Positions 1 through 14,300 of a stretch of DNA of 60,000 nucleotides are shown one piece after another. The stretch's first letter is position 1. Each line of letters starts with the position of its first letter. The DNA lies in the NCBI RefSeq assembly GCF_032854445.1, contig NC_088295.1, forward strand, positions 9,785,385 to 9,845,384, in the 5' to 3' direction. Both the position numbers and the translations under genes were made by a program. A model generated the notes under the pieces. The model did not search any database. It was not told the DNA's origin and saw only the letters and a program-made list of their open reading frames with translations. Source of the DNA: Liolophura sinensis (taxonomy: Eukaryota; Mollusca; Polyplacophora; Chitonida; Chitonidae).

Positions 1-2298
1 TTATCATCACCACATACGTAAATATTTAACATGTACTCACTAAAACAGAAAACCATTGCCTAATGAGAGCCATGAAAAGTACTGCTACTGTTTTTCAAAG
101 GAAGTTCAGCACTTTTCAAGTGGCACATTTTGCTTGATTCTGACTGATTTATCCACCTTAAAGAGACACTTATGAGTTTGTTGTGAAAAATTTAAATGTT
201 GGCATCATTTTAAAGCTTTGATGTGCTTCTGAAAGTGCATTTATGTAGGCAAATCTTTAGACGAAATACAGTACCTATAAGAATTTCTCACCAATTACAA
301 ACTCTTGACTCAAAACGGAATTTGAACCAGTGAGAGCTGAATTTCAGTCCATGATCTGATTGGTCAAGGGCTAGTAGCTGAAGTGACACAGTCTAAACCC
401 CTCTCCCCCCTGCCTCTCCCAATGAATATGGCTTCATGTGTAAAATTCAACAACAAACTTAGGACCCAACACATTTCACTGAAAACATAGTTGTGATCTG
501 TGTGTTCTACTGGTATAGTAAATAGACTACAGCTGTCCAACAGATAGCTCTCTTTTCAATATGTAATGGCTGATGAACGGAAGCCATTGTTTCTCAAATA
601 GGTCGCTTTCCAATATCTGCCTGTTAATTGGAAAGTACATATCATTACAAACAGAGATTCTGGCTTGACCAAAACACTTTTAATCAGTCATTACTTGTGT
701 GAAGTTACCAATGGCAACAGAGTTAGGAATCATCAAGTTCCATCTTATTGCAAGAAAGAGAGGAAATTAGTCAGAGATAGATGAGTTCTAGCAGAAATGA
801 ATTTAAAATAAAAAACCATCTGTTGCAGTCAATCTCTGCCTGTCTGAGTGAAAATGTGTGTCAGTTATATTCGGTGAAACATGAGCAGTAGCATGCTGAG
901 AGAAAAGCAAACAAACCAGTCATGTGGCAAGCAGCTATGTTAGCACACAGAACAGGGGCAGGACCTCCAGACACAGACTCTGTTAAAGACTTGACCACAT
1001 AAGGTCTGTGACTGACCAATGGGCTTAGCTGATACCAACTGTCCACAAGACAAATCTTGTAACCTGTCACACACAACAAACTACCTATTTGCAGCCTGAA
1101 CACTCACATGTTTGGAGCCTGGCAGAGATTTATATTACTTTGAGGAACATTTTTAATTTGGTATCAACTAATTTTTCCTGAAAAATTAACGTATGCCACA
1201 ACTGCCTGTTTATTAGTTACAGGTGGCTGAAAACTACCATACCATGTACCGTACATATTATGTCATCTTTTCCCAATAGTTAATTACATTTTGCTATAGC
1301 GGCCCTAAAAATGGTGTAATCACCTCTACAGACACCATTAAAGCAGACTTTTTCTTCAAGTTTCCCACATGGAGAATCAATCTTGTAGATATCAATTTCA
1401 ATAAACCTGTTCCTAATCACAAACACTGCACACTATTTATTGTTCACCAATATTTGCTGGTAGGTTAGAATCCCAGAATAATAAACAACACATTTAACAC
1501 TGTGTTGATTTTGCCATGACCTCAAAGTTTCTGTTTCAGGCATTACTAAGTTGTATTGAAGGTCTGATAAAATTTCACAGATGTGTAACTGGAAGGCAGA
1601 GCACAAGTGTTTTTGATTTTTAGATAAAATGCTTTTGTTTCCTAGTGTCCTTAAAACAACAGTAATATATTAGTCCATTTAGCTGGGTTGCAGCTGACAA
1701 AGCTAACAATAGATACAGCTCTATACATGGTGCTGGGCTATCTAGGAGTTACACAAGCCAATTCATGGTCTAGACAAACTATTATAAATCATGATTTATA
1801 GAACTACTTCAACAAAGCTTGATGTCATCTAAATCAGCTTGACCCCAGTTATAAGTTATAATTGTCAAATACATATTTGTTTCCATATTCAATAGTTTCC
1901 CATATTTTTTAATTCTGCACTTGAGAGTTCTCTGAAAAATTCACATATAATAATAATAAAGTTTGTCCTCATATTCCACCAAAATTGTCTGAATAACACT
2001 ATCACATTTGTGTGCTGCAATACAAAAAGTTAGAAATGCCAAATTACCTTATCACCACTGCTGAGTACACCAATTCCTTGCCCTTGTCTCAGATAAAACA
2101 GCAACATGTTTGCAAACTTGAGCAATTTATGCACATTTCTAATCTGATTTTGGAGACAAAACTACATTGGTTGGATTGGCCAATTTCAGCGCTGCACAAA
2201 AGGTACAATTTTAACAGTCAACACAACAAACTGCCTCCAGAATATGCTTGAATAAACACCTTTTAAACAAAGGTTGAAGAATTACAGTACATACTTAC
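1..2298 (-). other. BicC intron 6, partial
   Basis: AT-rich, unique-looking sequence between exon 6 and the window edge. I see no coding exon, SINE or tandem array here. The reverse strand was scanned for the expected next BicC segment without success. Confidence 0.6.
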
Positions 2299-2352
2299 TC
2301 GTATTTGCTGCCTGGCACTCTCCACACCCGTGGGCTGACCAGCAATGGACAC
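2299..2352 (-). CDS. BICC1: BicC coding exon 6
   Basis: A 54 nt exon with acceptor TTTTTTGCAG and donor CGA|GTAAGT, phase 0 at both ends. It encodes VSIAGQPTGVESARQQIR, the end of the first canonical KH domain; vertebrate BICC1 reads VSIAGQPAGVESARVRIR. It is too short for ordinary ORF detection and was found by reading the reverse strand after exon 5. The next family segment (E-L-L-P-L-V type) was not found in 1-2298, so exon 7 lies outside the window. Confidence 0.95.
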
Positions 2353-5300
2353 CTGCAAAAAATCACAAGGTGGAGATTCCATTCAAGCATCAAGGTGATC
2401 ATCAAACATTAGTAAACTGCAGATGATTTTGTGCTTATTCTGGCTAGATTATAGACCAGCTGTTGTTGAGACTAAGCAGGTGAGATAATTACTTCACAGT
2501 TTACCAGTTTAAGTCTAAACACCTGAAAGACAAGGCCATCCAAATAAACAGTCAGAACAGGAGCACCCGTGTACCATGCCGTAGGCCATTGTCTGTATCC
2601 TTCACATTTGTACTATGTACATATAGTACACCTTGTGGCAAACACCTAAAAAGTTTGACAACCAAATGTGATCCAACTATAAAAAAACAGAAGACTGTCT
2701 ACTGCCTAAGAGCTTACATGTGTATGAACATTTGCCAATCACACTGTGCATGCATATATACGTCCATCTTTATCTTAGAAAAAAAAAACAAAAAACACAT
2801 GGATAATTACCTAATTGGGAATGAACATCATATTCATAAATTTTCACACATATGACTGAGGTCAGTTTTCTGAGTGGAGCAATCCTGATATGAAAACCAT
2901 CGCAAATCAACAGGTATGCAAAAACCTCATGATATGGAAAGTGTGGCTGGACCAGCAGGAGGTGGATTTGAACCTTGGCTGAGGGAAGAAATGGTTTCTT
3001 TCACAGTCACCGACCAATGTGACTGAAGCATATATACAGTACACGTATATCAATGTGTCAACCAGTACTATCTGGCAGCCTTAAAACCACATAGACATCA
3101 GCATATACTAATAAACATGCAGGATGGTCAACTATGTAGAGCATGTTTTTACATGGACACTTTTTACGTGTACATCACACAAATGTATGTAACATTTCTT
3201 TCTCAACCACCCACCAACCACCTAAGGAGGTATAAGCAGGACGAGGTCTACTAATATAATGTGCATGATATCCTGGCAGTTTCTGTTAAAATCAGCCAAG
3301 TGGGATTCACTAAAATCTGCATGCCCAGAAACAAATTAAAATCTGAAGATTACATTAGGGAATGAATGCAGACGTGCAATACACACAGTCATGTTTGTAC
3401 ATCTCTGATCAAGCTTTGTTACCTGTTAGACTGCACTGTCCCCGTAAGCTGACGTGATTACCTCCCTTATGTCAGCCAGGTCAGATCACTGTCCTCATGA
3501 GGTCAGCTATTTCTGCCCCAGTTCTATCTGGTTGACTTGACAAGGAGAAACACACCACTGTGAGTTCCACAATACCTGGCCTGGCCCGTGTCATACTCTT
3601 TCTATCACACATCGTCCTACAACTCCTCATAACACCTCTACATTCAGGTTGCTATGATCTATCAAGCCATATCAGATATATGCCCATTAAATTCCCCCAC
3701 CATTAACTGGTGACAAGGCTCAAACAATCCCTATTATGGCAGCACCATTCAACCTTTCCTAACACCTTAGAAGTTTGTTATGATTTGGTCAAAGCGAAGG
3801 TCCTCATAAAATCTTCTTGGTAGAGATTGCAACCATCTTACAATACAGCGTGGTCTTTGTTGTTAAGAAAGGTGTTCATCAAGACTAACAAAGATGTCCT
3901 CTCTAACGGAAAAAACAAACTATGCTTGTCAGCACTTATACAACAACAATTCCACTTCAATTCATATCTGACATGGACTCACTGAGACAGAATTTATTAA
4001 GACATAACCACTTGTGTGTCCCCAGCAGGCACTGGTGCTTGTTACATGTAAGTGGCTCAGCCCTCTACTAACAGTCAGAATACTGATTTTCATGCAGTAC
4101 TCTGCAGTCAGAAATACATGCATGGTAGAATAAAGTAACAATCAGTCACAATTATAGTTCTAAGCATAAGAGGTATGCAGAAGGTATTTCTGCAGTTCTC
4201 AGTTTGTATCAATCTGTGAAGGAACACAGTTTCAGACAACTGTTTCATGTTTCACAACCAAACTTTTTACCAACTGCAATTTTACCTACTTCTCTGTGCG
4301 ATTCTCAGGAAAACCAATATTGCACTAGAAAGCTGAGCAAAAGTTAGGATTCATTTCAAAGTAAACGAATCACTTAAGTATTCAAACTAACAAAATACAT
4401 CTTTATTCTAACTACGGTAAATCTTCAACCTTTTCGCATGTTTACAAGGTCTTTATTTAAGCATACTCTGGTGGCATTATTCCGTGTTATCTGACAAAAT
4501 TATACTTTTTGTCCCCTACTTTGTGTGAAGCCCTGAAACTGGTCACTCCAACCAATGTAGTTTGTCTCCAACATCAAATTAACAATATGGATAAATTGCA
4601 CTGAAAGCTAATCTTTCACATGCGAAACAGTTGAGGAATTACGGTTCTTCAGGATCGCATATCGTATCTTCAGACTATTTATCATGCATGTTGATGACAA
4701 GGACCACTTAGAAGCTGGGAATTAAGAAAAGACTTCTGTAACAGTAGAGAGTGACTAGGTGTTTTCTTACGACGGTGAACAATAGTTCCTCTTGAGGGGC
4801 TTCTAGGACTATTTTTTTACGTCATGAAGTTTTGTAATGTAAGGAGTGGTTGTTATAACAGTTGGTCACCACATGTACTTCTCTGTAAACAGACTATTGC
4901 TTCCCAGCTTCCCCCACGCCTGTGTGCATGTACAGGGGTAGAGCGGGTCCTGCTACAGGGCAAGGGGAGGTGGGCTCTGCACCCTGCTCTGCTGTGTGCA
5001 GGTTGAGTTCAGCCCACTGCCCCAAAAAGCCTGCTGACTGAGCCTGCTGCTACCCTACCAGAGATGTCTCCACACTGCTGGTGCAGAACAACAGGAAATG
5101 TGGAGGGCCAGCAGCCTGGCCCTGACCCTCAGTATAACCAGTAAAGAACAGGAGCAAAGCACAAGCACATGTGTGTAGATTGCTGTTCTATATTGTGTAT
5201 ATTAATGGGGGATCAGTGACAGGTAAAAATCAGTCCACTAATAGTGTCACTTATCATGCCCTTAACTCTAAATAGGGATATTGATCTAAATGACAATGCA

Positions 5301-8300
5301 TGGTTTGTATTTTCTGTTGGCCTAGTAACTCACACAGGTCAATATCAATCATAACTTCATAGTCACCACATGAAATCAGAAAATAACTTCACATAAACAT
5401 ATTTAAGCAGAATAAACACTTTCAGGTATCAAGACGATCATGCAACGTTCACATACAAGAAGACCCCTATGCATACAAGAAGAACCCTATAGATCAGAGG
5501 TGTAAAATTTGTGTTTATTAATGTTTTCTAATATCAAAAATTTGATCTTTCAATAAGTGGACAAAACAAAACCAACACATGAAAATGACAGCTCTAAAGG
5601 AGCCTTCCACACACAGGTATATAGTAACCTGAGCAGACCAGTGACACATGGATGGTGTAATAAAAGTAACCCAGTGCATTCTACCGAGCGAGGAATCCTT
5701 TCTTAATGGTTCACAAAGAACCTCTAATACAGTCAAAACCCTATCACTGCAGGTAAACTGGGTCAGCCATTCAATCAGTGCTGCAATCATGCAGTTAATA
5801 TATGTGTCAATCCATCATACAGAGAACCACCACCAGTTTTCTCAATCACAAAGCAAATCTAAACATGTCTCCCTTCATTGTTCAACCATTAACATATGAT
5901 TTACGCTCACAGACGAGTTTGAAGGGCAAGGAAATTAGCAACACAAAAATCCTCAACAGCTATAAAGGGCTTTCATAACGAGGTTGGCACAAAATGATCT
6001 TCACAGATGACAAAGTGGTGGATCAATAAACCTGACCAGAGTTTGTGCTTGTAACAAGCCTACTTGTCCTTTGTGTGAGATCACCTAGGTGGACGGGTAA
6101 CCTGTGCTGTAATATATGATACCTAAGAGTTCCATCACAGCTTTAACAAGGACATCTGAAAGTCTGTACCAAACATGCAAATAGAGAGTACTGATATACT
6201 ATGTTAAATTTGCAAACTTATGTTTATTACAAATACTTTTTTCAAGCTTAACTGATGTTACATCACATGAACATGTTTGTCACTTTTTTCATAATCAGAC
6301 AATATTTGAAGCCAGATACTGAAGTGCGACAGACACCTACATTCCTGTGATCTCTCATTTTTGCCTATGTATGAGATAATAAATGAAGGTAATAATGTAC
6401 ATTATGTTTAGTGTGAGTGAGTGCTTGGGGTTTAACGTTGTGCTTAACAATTTTTTCAGTCATATGATGACGAAGGAATCCTTGGAGTGTATGTAATGTT
6501 CCTCCTTGTGTAGGATGAATTTCCACGGCTCTTTTATCTAGTGCTGCTTAACTGAAATGCCTTACTGAAGGCAAGTAAGGCATTATACAAGGCACAATCC
6601 CATTAATGCTGAATGCCAAGTGAGGAAGCTGCAACTTCCTCTTTTAAAGTCTTAGGTGTGACCCGACCCAGGATTGACCCTGGATCTACTGCTCCCGAAG
6701 CTTATCATTATGTTTAGAGGAATCATTCATTTTTCTGCATTATGTCCCTTTACTTATCAATGTCATACAGACAGTAAAACATGTAACCTGCTGACATGGT
6801 ACAGGTGTATGTACTGCATGTGTGTTATATGACAGTACTACATGTCACCTGCTGACATGGTACAGGTACATGTACTGCATGTGTGTTAGATGACAGTGCC
6901 ACATGTCACCTGCTGACATGGTACAGGTACATGTACTACACATGTGTTATATGACAGTACTACATGTCACCTGCTAACATGGTACGGGTACATGCACCAC
7001 CCATGTGTTATATGACAGTACTACATGTCACCTGCTGACATGGTACAGGTACATGTACTGCATGTGTGTTATATGACAGTGCCACATGTCACCTGCTGAC
7101 ATGGTACAGGTACATGCACCACCCATGTGTTATATGACAGTACTACATGTCACCTGCTAACATGGTACAGGTACATGTACTGCATGTGTGTTATATGACA
7201 GTGCCACATCTCACCTGCTGACATGGTTCAGGTACATGTACTACATGTGTTATATGACAGTACTACATGTCACCTGCTAACATGGTACAGGTACATGTAC
7301 ATGTGTGTTATACGACAGTGCCACATGTCACCTGCTGACATGGCACAGGTACATGTACTACACATGTGTTATATGACAGTACTACATGTCACCTGCTGAC
7401 ATGGTACAGGTACATGTACTGCATGTGTGTTATATGACAGTGCCACATCTCACCTGCTGACATGGTACAGGTACATGTACTACATGTGTTATATGACAGT
7501 ACTACATGTCACCTGCTAACATGGTACAGGTACATGTACATGTGTGTTATATGACAGTACTAAATGTCACCTGCTAACATGGTACAGGTACATGTACTAC
7601 ACATGTGTTATATGACAGTTCCACATGTCACCTGCTCACAACGTACAGGTACAATAGCACGGACTAAGGTTTACCAGGCCATGATACAGACAGGGGCAGG
7701 ACCAACTTCACAGCCCATGGGCCCTTTTAACAAAGCACACATAGCGCTATGTCCTCGTAACTATCATGGCGAATACCTTCAGTACTGGTCGCCATGGAAG
7801 TTAAGTGCACACAGCGTTACGTGCGCTTTGTGAAATGGGCCCATGTCACCATGCCAAATCACGTGAAGAGCCAGCATTACATGTATGATCTCATAACCAG
7901 CTATCTCCATCCAGGACAGAAGATTAGTCTGTCTTACGGGGTTCTATTCTTGGATCATGTGTACCCCAGCCAAGTCCTAAGTGTACACACACACATACAC
8001 AGAGCATCAGGGTAAGTTACATACAAGAACAGGGAGGGGATGCAAGTTCTTCCTGTATCCTGTATAGACACAGTCATACACAGAGGTGCAAAATGGGATA
8101 TTTTACCTGTAGTTTACAAGTAAATGTGCATAAACATGTCAAAAAATTATTATTTCACCTTCTTGTTTTATATACATCAGTTACTTGAAAATAACAGAAC
8201 TTCTGTTTGCGTTCTTTCTGACATTCAAAGAAGAAAGAAATACTATGTCAGCTGAAATCACAATATACACAACACAATATATACCTGTCTAAGTACTTAT

Positions 8301-11300
8301 GTTTTTCAAGTTGACCACATCATACCTGTACCAACAAACGCTCCTCACCCTGCACAACCAGACACAAACACCCTCCACCCCCGAATCCGATCCCACACTT
8401 GTATGTCCGTGGCATGTCACTCTAATGACTCTAATGAAAGCAACACCCACCTGATTGCTTTTCTCCTGGACATTGTTCCCCCTGTTGGAGTCTGGGAAGT
8501 GGATATGACAGCCCGTCCCCTGCATCACACGCTTTATGTTATTGCCACCTTTCCCTATCACATGAGAGTGCTCTGTATGCGACACATCCATTTTTAATGT
8601 TACACGATTACTCTGAAAAATAAACAGAACAACTCTGAATCATTTAAACTTTCGAAGTTTATCATAAATCCAACAAACCATCTACTAAACGATAACAGAA
8701 TAAAGACATGTAAAACAAGCAAAGCAATGGACATAATGTTTGCATGAAGAATGCAGTGACTCTCATTTTATTTATTTATTTGATCCTGTTTTACGCAGTA
8801 ATCAAGAATGTTTTACTTTCAAGACAGCGGCTGACATTATGATGGGAGGAAACTGGGTCACCCACTATCATTCGCATGTTGCTGGCAGACTGTCCCACAT
8901 ACTCCCATTTAACACTCAAATCTTCTGCAGTATATGTAAGCAAACAAAACAGAATTATGTACACATAATACTGCAATTAGACACATTTTAATTATATTAT
9001 CATCACTCCAAAAGGCCAAATAATACAATGGCAATGAACAGTATTATGTTACATATCAATCCTGACATTTACAACACTTCAATTAACATGAACTAATTTA
9101 ATAACCACAATACCACAAATTATTGTTGTATAATTAAGGCCACAAAGAGGAATGTCACCTAAATGTCACATGAAATGACTGAGCAAAGATGGATGACACT
9201 AACGGCCCATTCCATTCTCACTGTCTACCATATATGTGTATAAAAGTTTTACCTAATGAATGATTTTGCTGCTACACAATGTAATGCAAATTCCCTCATG
9301 ACAAAACTGTCGCAAAAAAAAAAACAACACGATCTCAAGAAGAATGGAGCTGTCAAATAAAACATCAAAAAAACAATGCCATAAACTTTTACACAATGCA
9401 TCTATGTGCTTTTTGCGTGACAGATAACAGAGCAATAAACCAAGATCCACTTGTTTTATGAGAAAAATCAGATCGGAAATGTGATTAAATACTTGCACCT
9501 TTGATGATGAATTTATTTTCTTCAAACACGTCATGCAAACTTCACCAGTCCAGGTGATAATCATATGAAAAGCAAAGCCTGTTACATACATGTGGCATGT
9601 CGTCAGTGAAGTTTGCATATCTACATGCTGAGGATAACACAAGTGCAATCTGACTGGTAGTGTCTGAGCTGACTCAAAATTACCAGCTTATTAATTAGGT
9701 GGTGACAATTGACACTTATGGGGGGAACTTAAGGCTTGCTATACTTACATCTTAACTTATATGACTTCCCCATTTTGTGCTTGTCTTCACAGTATATGGG
9801 TACACAAGTATTATCCTCTGTGTCACATACATGTACACCCCCTCCCCCATTTTGTGCTTGTCTTCACAGTATATGGGTACACAAGTATTATCCCCTGTGT
9901 CACATACATGTACACCCCCTCCCCCATTTTGTGCTTGTCTTCACAGAATATGGGTACACAAGTATTATCCCCTGTGTCACATACATGTACACCCCTCTGC
10001 CATTTTGTGCCTGTCTCCACAGTATATGGGTACACAAGTATTATCCTCTGTGTCACATACATGTACACCCCCTCCCCCATTTTGTGCTTGTCTTCACAGT
10101 ATATGGGTACACAAGTATTATCCTTTGTGTCACATACATGTACACCCCCTCCCCCATTTTGTGCTTGTCTTCACAGAATATGGGTACACAAGTATTATCC
10201 CCTGTGTCACATACATGTACACCCCTCTGCCATTTTGTGCCTGTCTCCACAGTATCTGGGTACATGTATTATCCTCAGTGTGACACACTGAGCGAGAACA
10301 TGTCTGCAGATGACATGAATCCCTACGGCACCAGTTAGATATTATATCAGAGGGTTGAGTAAATGTCACCCTGTACACATTCCCATTCATCATTTTTCCT
10401 TGACATTTACAAGCAATTCCTGAGTATAAAGTAGCTGGCAGACATGGCCACTGTCTGCTACAGCTGACAGCCCCTTCCCCTCCCCCATCATTCCGCCATG
10501 ATAAATGACAAGTCATAATCAGTGGATTGAGACACATCTGATCTTATCTGGACACTAACTCCCCAGTTTATTATCATGCCATAAAGCAGCCTTCCTGGAT
10601 ATTGAAAACGCAAACCCAGCTCTATAGATATAATACCTAAGCTCACAGCAATCCTGGATGTTAATCAGCTTGTGCTAAATTGTTCCGGCCATAAGACTTT
10701 AGCACTTGATATATATATATGTACAGAATATAGACAGAATGAGGTTCAAGCTGAAAGGAAGAGTGTCAAAGGTCAAGGTTACATCCAGTCAAGGGTCTCA
10801 TTTCCCCATATCTTGCCACTTTCAACAAACCACAACTGGGGCTTTCTATTTAGCAGGCCAAATCCCCAAACACTACTCCTAACTAGGCCTTCTGTTTGGT
10901 TTGTTAAGTTAATAAACTATCCTTCATTCAAGCAAAACATGTAAACTGCTTGCATCTGTGCATATTCATTTGGACTTGAGATAAATAAAGCGTATGATAC
11001 ATGCATATAGCATCATTGCTGGTACAGGACAGTACAGCTTTCACCAGTAGCAATCCATCACACTGTATATGTTTACATTTGTGTACACATACATGTATGC
11101 TGATATCATTAGATAACACAAAATAGCATATATATGTTCAACAAATAGCAGATTTCCCTATTCAACAAATGATAGATTTAACAGGTTAAGGAATTTATTT
11201 ACTGTACACTGTTTCGTTCTTTCCTCACACAAAGCACAGGCTGTACCTTCACATCAAAAAAACATCTACATGTGTTTGTCATGGACATTTCTGTGTACAT

Positions 11301-14300
11301 TACATGTACATTGCCTACAGGGAGTACTAAAGATTAAGTTTCTTTCCTCTTGGGGGATTTTGTGAAGCAGTTCATCTCATTGTCGCACTCCACATTTTCG
11401 TGTTCTTCACTTACTTTTGTGTCTAGAACAGTCATGATTCTATCCTTGGCTGACCGCACGTCCTCTGGCATACCGACAACTTTTATATGTGGATCTGCAA
11501 ATACAGAAATAGTGACTGACATTAATTTCACAAAACAAATTGAAGGCATTCATTTCCTGAAAAACTCAATTCCAGTAAATCTTGTCACGTCTACATGTAG
11601 ATATAACCACAATCTTGTTTGTTCAAATGCAAAAAGGAAATACCATCAATATAAGGCTATATAGTCAGATGTTGATCAGACAACATATATGTAGATGTAA
11701 TGTTGTAATTTGTTTACATGCAAATCTGAAACACCAAGAAGTCTACACAGTAAGATGTAATAGTGAACAATGTCCATGTATGGAGTTGTTTGTATAGTCA
11801 TTTGTACGTCTATATTCATGACCCTTTGTTCTGTCAACTTGTTGGATCTGTGGTTATTTTAGGAGCCCTTCACAAAAATGCCAGACCTAATTCAATTAGA
11901 CAACATACACAGTCATAACACAAACTAGGTCACTCAGTTCAGAGACTACAAAGTCATTAATAAAACATAATAATGTAAATAAGTAAACACCCTAAGAGAA
12001 GGAAATAGCAGATTAAAGCCACAGTGCAGAATAATTTATGATAATCTGAATCAACATACCTAAATCTGAGCTGTCACTTACAGGGTCAGAGTGCATAGGC
12101 CCCCACCCAGAAGATTTAAGGGTTAACATCAAGTTGAGAGGGGCATTCAGAATGAGCTAATCATATATAACCCTTCAACTGACTTCCTATTATAAATCAT
12201 ATAGGGTACCTATTTATTTATTTGCCTGATTATGTGATTTATTTACTTCATTGTCCTTTAACGGCATACTCAAGAATGTTTCGCTTTACACGATGGGGTC
12301 AGTTTTATGGGTGGAAAAAGGAGTTCCTGAGATAAACCACTGACCACTGGCAAGTTACAGACAAATTTTCCCATGTGTTATACAGAGACTAATTGTCTTC
12401 TCTGAATACAATCCTATTGTCTGAGTTGGCATTTACTGATAGTGTAAATATAGAAAAAGTATTTATTTAACTGTGTTTGACCAGCGTACTTAATGTTTCC
12501 CTTATATAACTGTGGTCAAGTTCATGAGCGCAAGAAACCAGGCAAATCCTTTTAAATTGTAAGCTCATATGTACATGTCATTTTATGATCACGCCACTGC
12601 TTTGCAACACCTGTAGCTCTAAAAACACTGCAACCAAGTGTAACGTGTCATATTGCACACACATGTATGCAAATCAGGCCATGATGATTCTGTTGCTATA
12701 GTAATATTTCCAAACATTTATTCAACCACATGTATTATATTTATACAATTTTCACATCCTTTCTATCTCTTGCCTATAAAACCATGCTGACGAGCAGCTA
12801 ACAGAAAGCCAAGGCTCTGCCTGTATATAGAATACATGTACTTGTATGTGGAATAAGTTTGCTTCTTACATCAATGTAATACAGCTTTTCTGCGTGTGCC
12901 AGACCCAATTCTCTATCTTATCTCCATAATCCCACCCCCACGTCAGATAAACCACACCATGTAGCCAAGAAAATACTGTATCATGTACGTGGACTTTGCA
13001 TCATTCCTATTACCATGTGCACATGGGGGAAAAGTACAGACATGTAGCACTGTTTAGGATGCTGTGTGCCAGTTTACTCCAAACAGACCCACATATGTAC
13101 ACTTGTGCATACAATGTTAACACCACCTTCACACTACCTCCTCCCTATGTTACCAGAACAGCCCCAAAACACATGTGATGTAACAGAAATTATATCTACA
13201 TGGTGTACATCCCGTTTTAGAAGAAGTTCCTCGTAGAAGAAACAGACATGCAAGTGCTTGAGAAAGTTAACAAAGTCAGAAAGTATCCCATAATTATGCA
13301 TACATATTATATGCATATTGACTTCTTAATGTAATGCTGTTAATGTCAAATTTATTTATTTGACTGAAATTTGATGTCGTATTCAGGAATGTTTCTCTTA
13401 TACCATGCCAGCCAGTGGTATGATGGGAGGGAACTGAACAGAGGCCAGGTGGGGATGCGGTAGTGGTGAGAGAACCCATGACCTGTTCTGTTACTGTAAG
13501 AACTCAGTATAATACTGTGCATGTACTTTCACAAAACTAAAACACAACAGCTACACAAATCCTTGCCTACAATATTAAGCAAGGGGCACTTTTTATGGAT
13601 GTTTCACTCAGCTTCAAGCACATTAAAATGACATTTTCATCTGCCTAATGTTTTTGCCAAAAGACATACATGTACCTGAAGATACAGATCAATTCATCTA
13701 ACAATTTTTTTTTTTACATTTCACTAATTCACCATACTAATAGGTCACATACTTTGTATGATCTCAAATATAACCTAATGTACATACACCTGTGAATACT
13801 AAATACCAGACACAGGGTTGCGAGGTCGAATCCAGCCCCGGCTGAAACAGCTGTGATTTGTCAAGAGCTTGGTCAGTTACCTTGCAAAAGGCAGTGGTTT
13901 TGCTCTGTGCTTTACCTAATATTCCAGACACATAAATCTGACTGCCATAGTATGCAAAAGAAATAGATGTGCCGGTTTTGTCAGTACCTCATCATTCATT
14001 TGTTTCTGGTGGATATTCTGGATACTAAGACATCACCAACAGAACACATCCTTTTGTCATGTAATTTTCAGGTACATGTTTTCAAGATGCTTGTGAAGAT
14101 ATAAGATGTTTTCCTATTATATTTATTTTTTTTAATTTAGATTTATTATATATTTATCTACATGAAATCACAAAGAAGAAATACCTGTATGCCCTTGTAG
14201 ATACACCAGGTACATGTACACGTACATGAATTAACTTTTCTCCACAAAATAGAACACACAGCGATACGTATAAGCAGCCAAAGGGGACCAGGCTTAATGC

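Larger units (their letters stand above)
2353..8450 (-). other. BicC intron 5
   Basis: A 6.1 kb intron. It holds a weak tRNA-like fragment near 2.95 kb, a GC-richer block near 5.0 kb, a SINE with target-site duplication at 6.41-6.70 kb, a 61 bp minisatellite at 6.78-7.65 kb and a foldback element at 7.72-7.85 kb. The remainder shows no gene signal. Confidence 0.7.
8613..11414 (-). other. BicC intron 4
   Basis: A 2.8 kb intron, the shortest complete one. It contains a degraded SINE tail at 8.77-8.91 kb and a 77 bp minisatellite at 9.77-10.28 kb. Nothing else is recognisable. Confidence 0.7.

Noticed and set aside
2964-2974. Possible tRNA gene from a perfect B-box on the minus strand
   Set aside because: No A-box at the right distance and no cloverleaf around it.
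7564-8015. Two overlapping plus-strand ORFs
   Set aside because: They read through the end of the 61 bp array and the foldback element, on the strand opposite BicC, with no known domain.
9736-10338. Overlapping 168-200 codon frames on both strands (CTPPPPFCACLH-type repeats)
   Set aside because: They are frames of the 77 bp minisatellite, open in all frames, without splice or start evidence.
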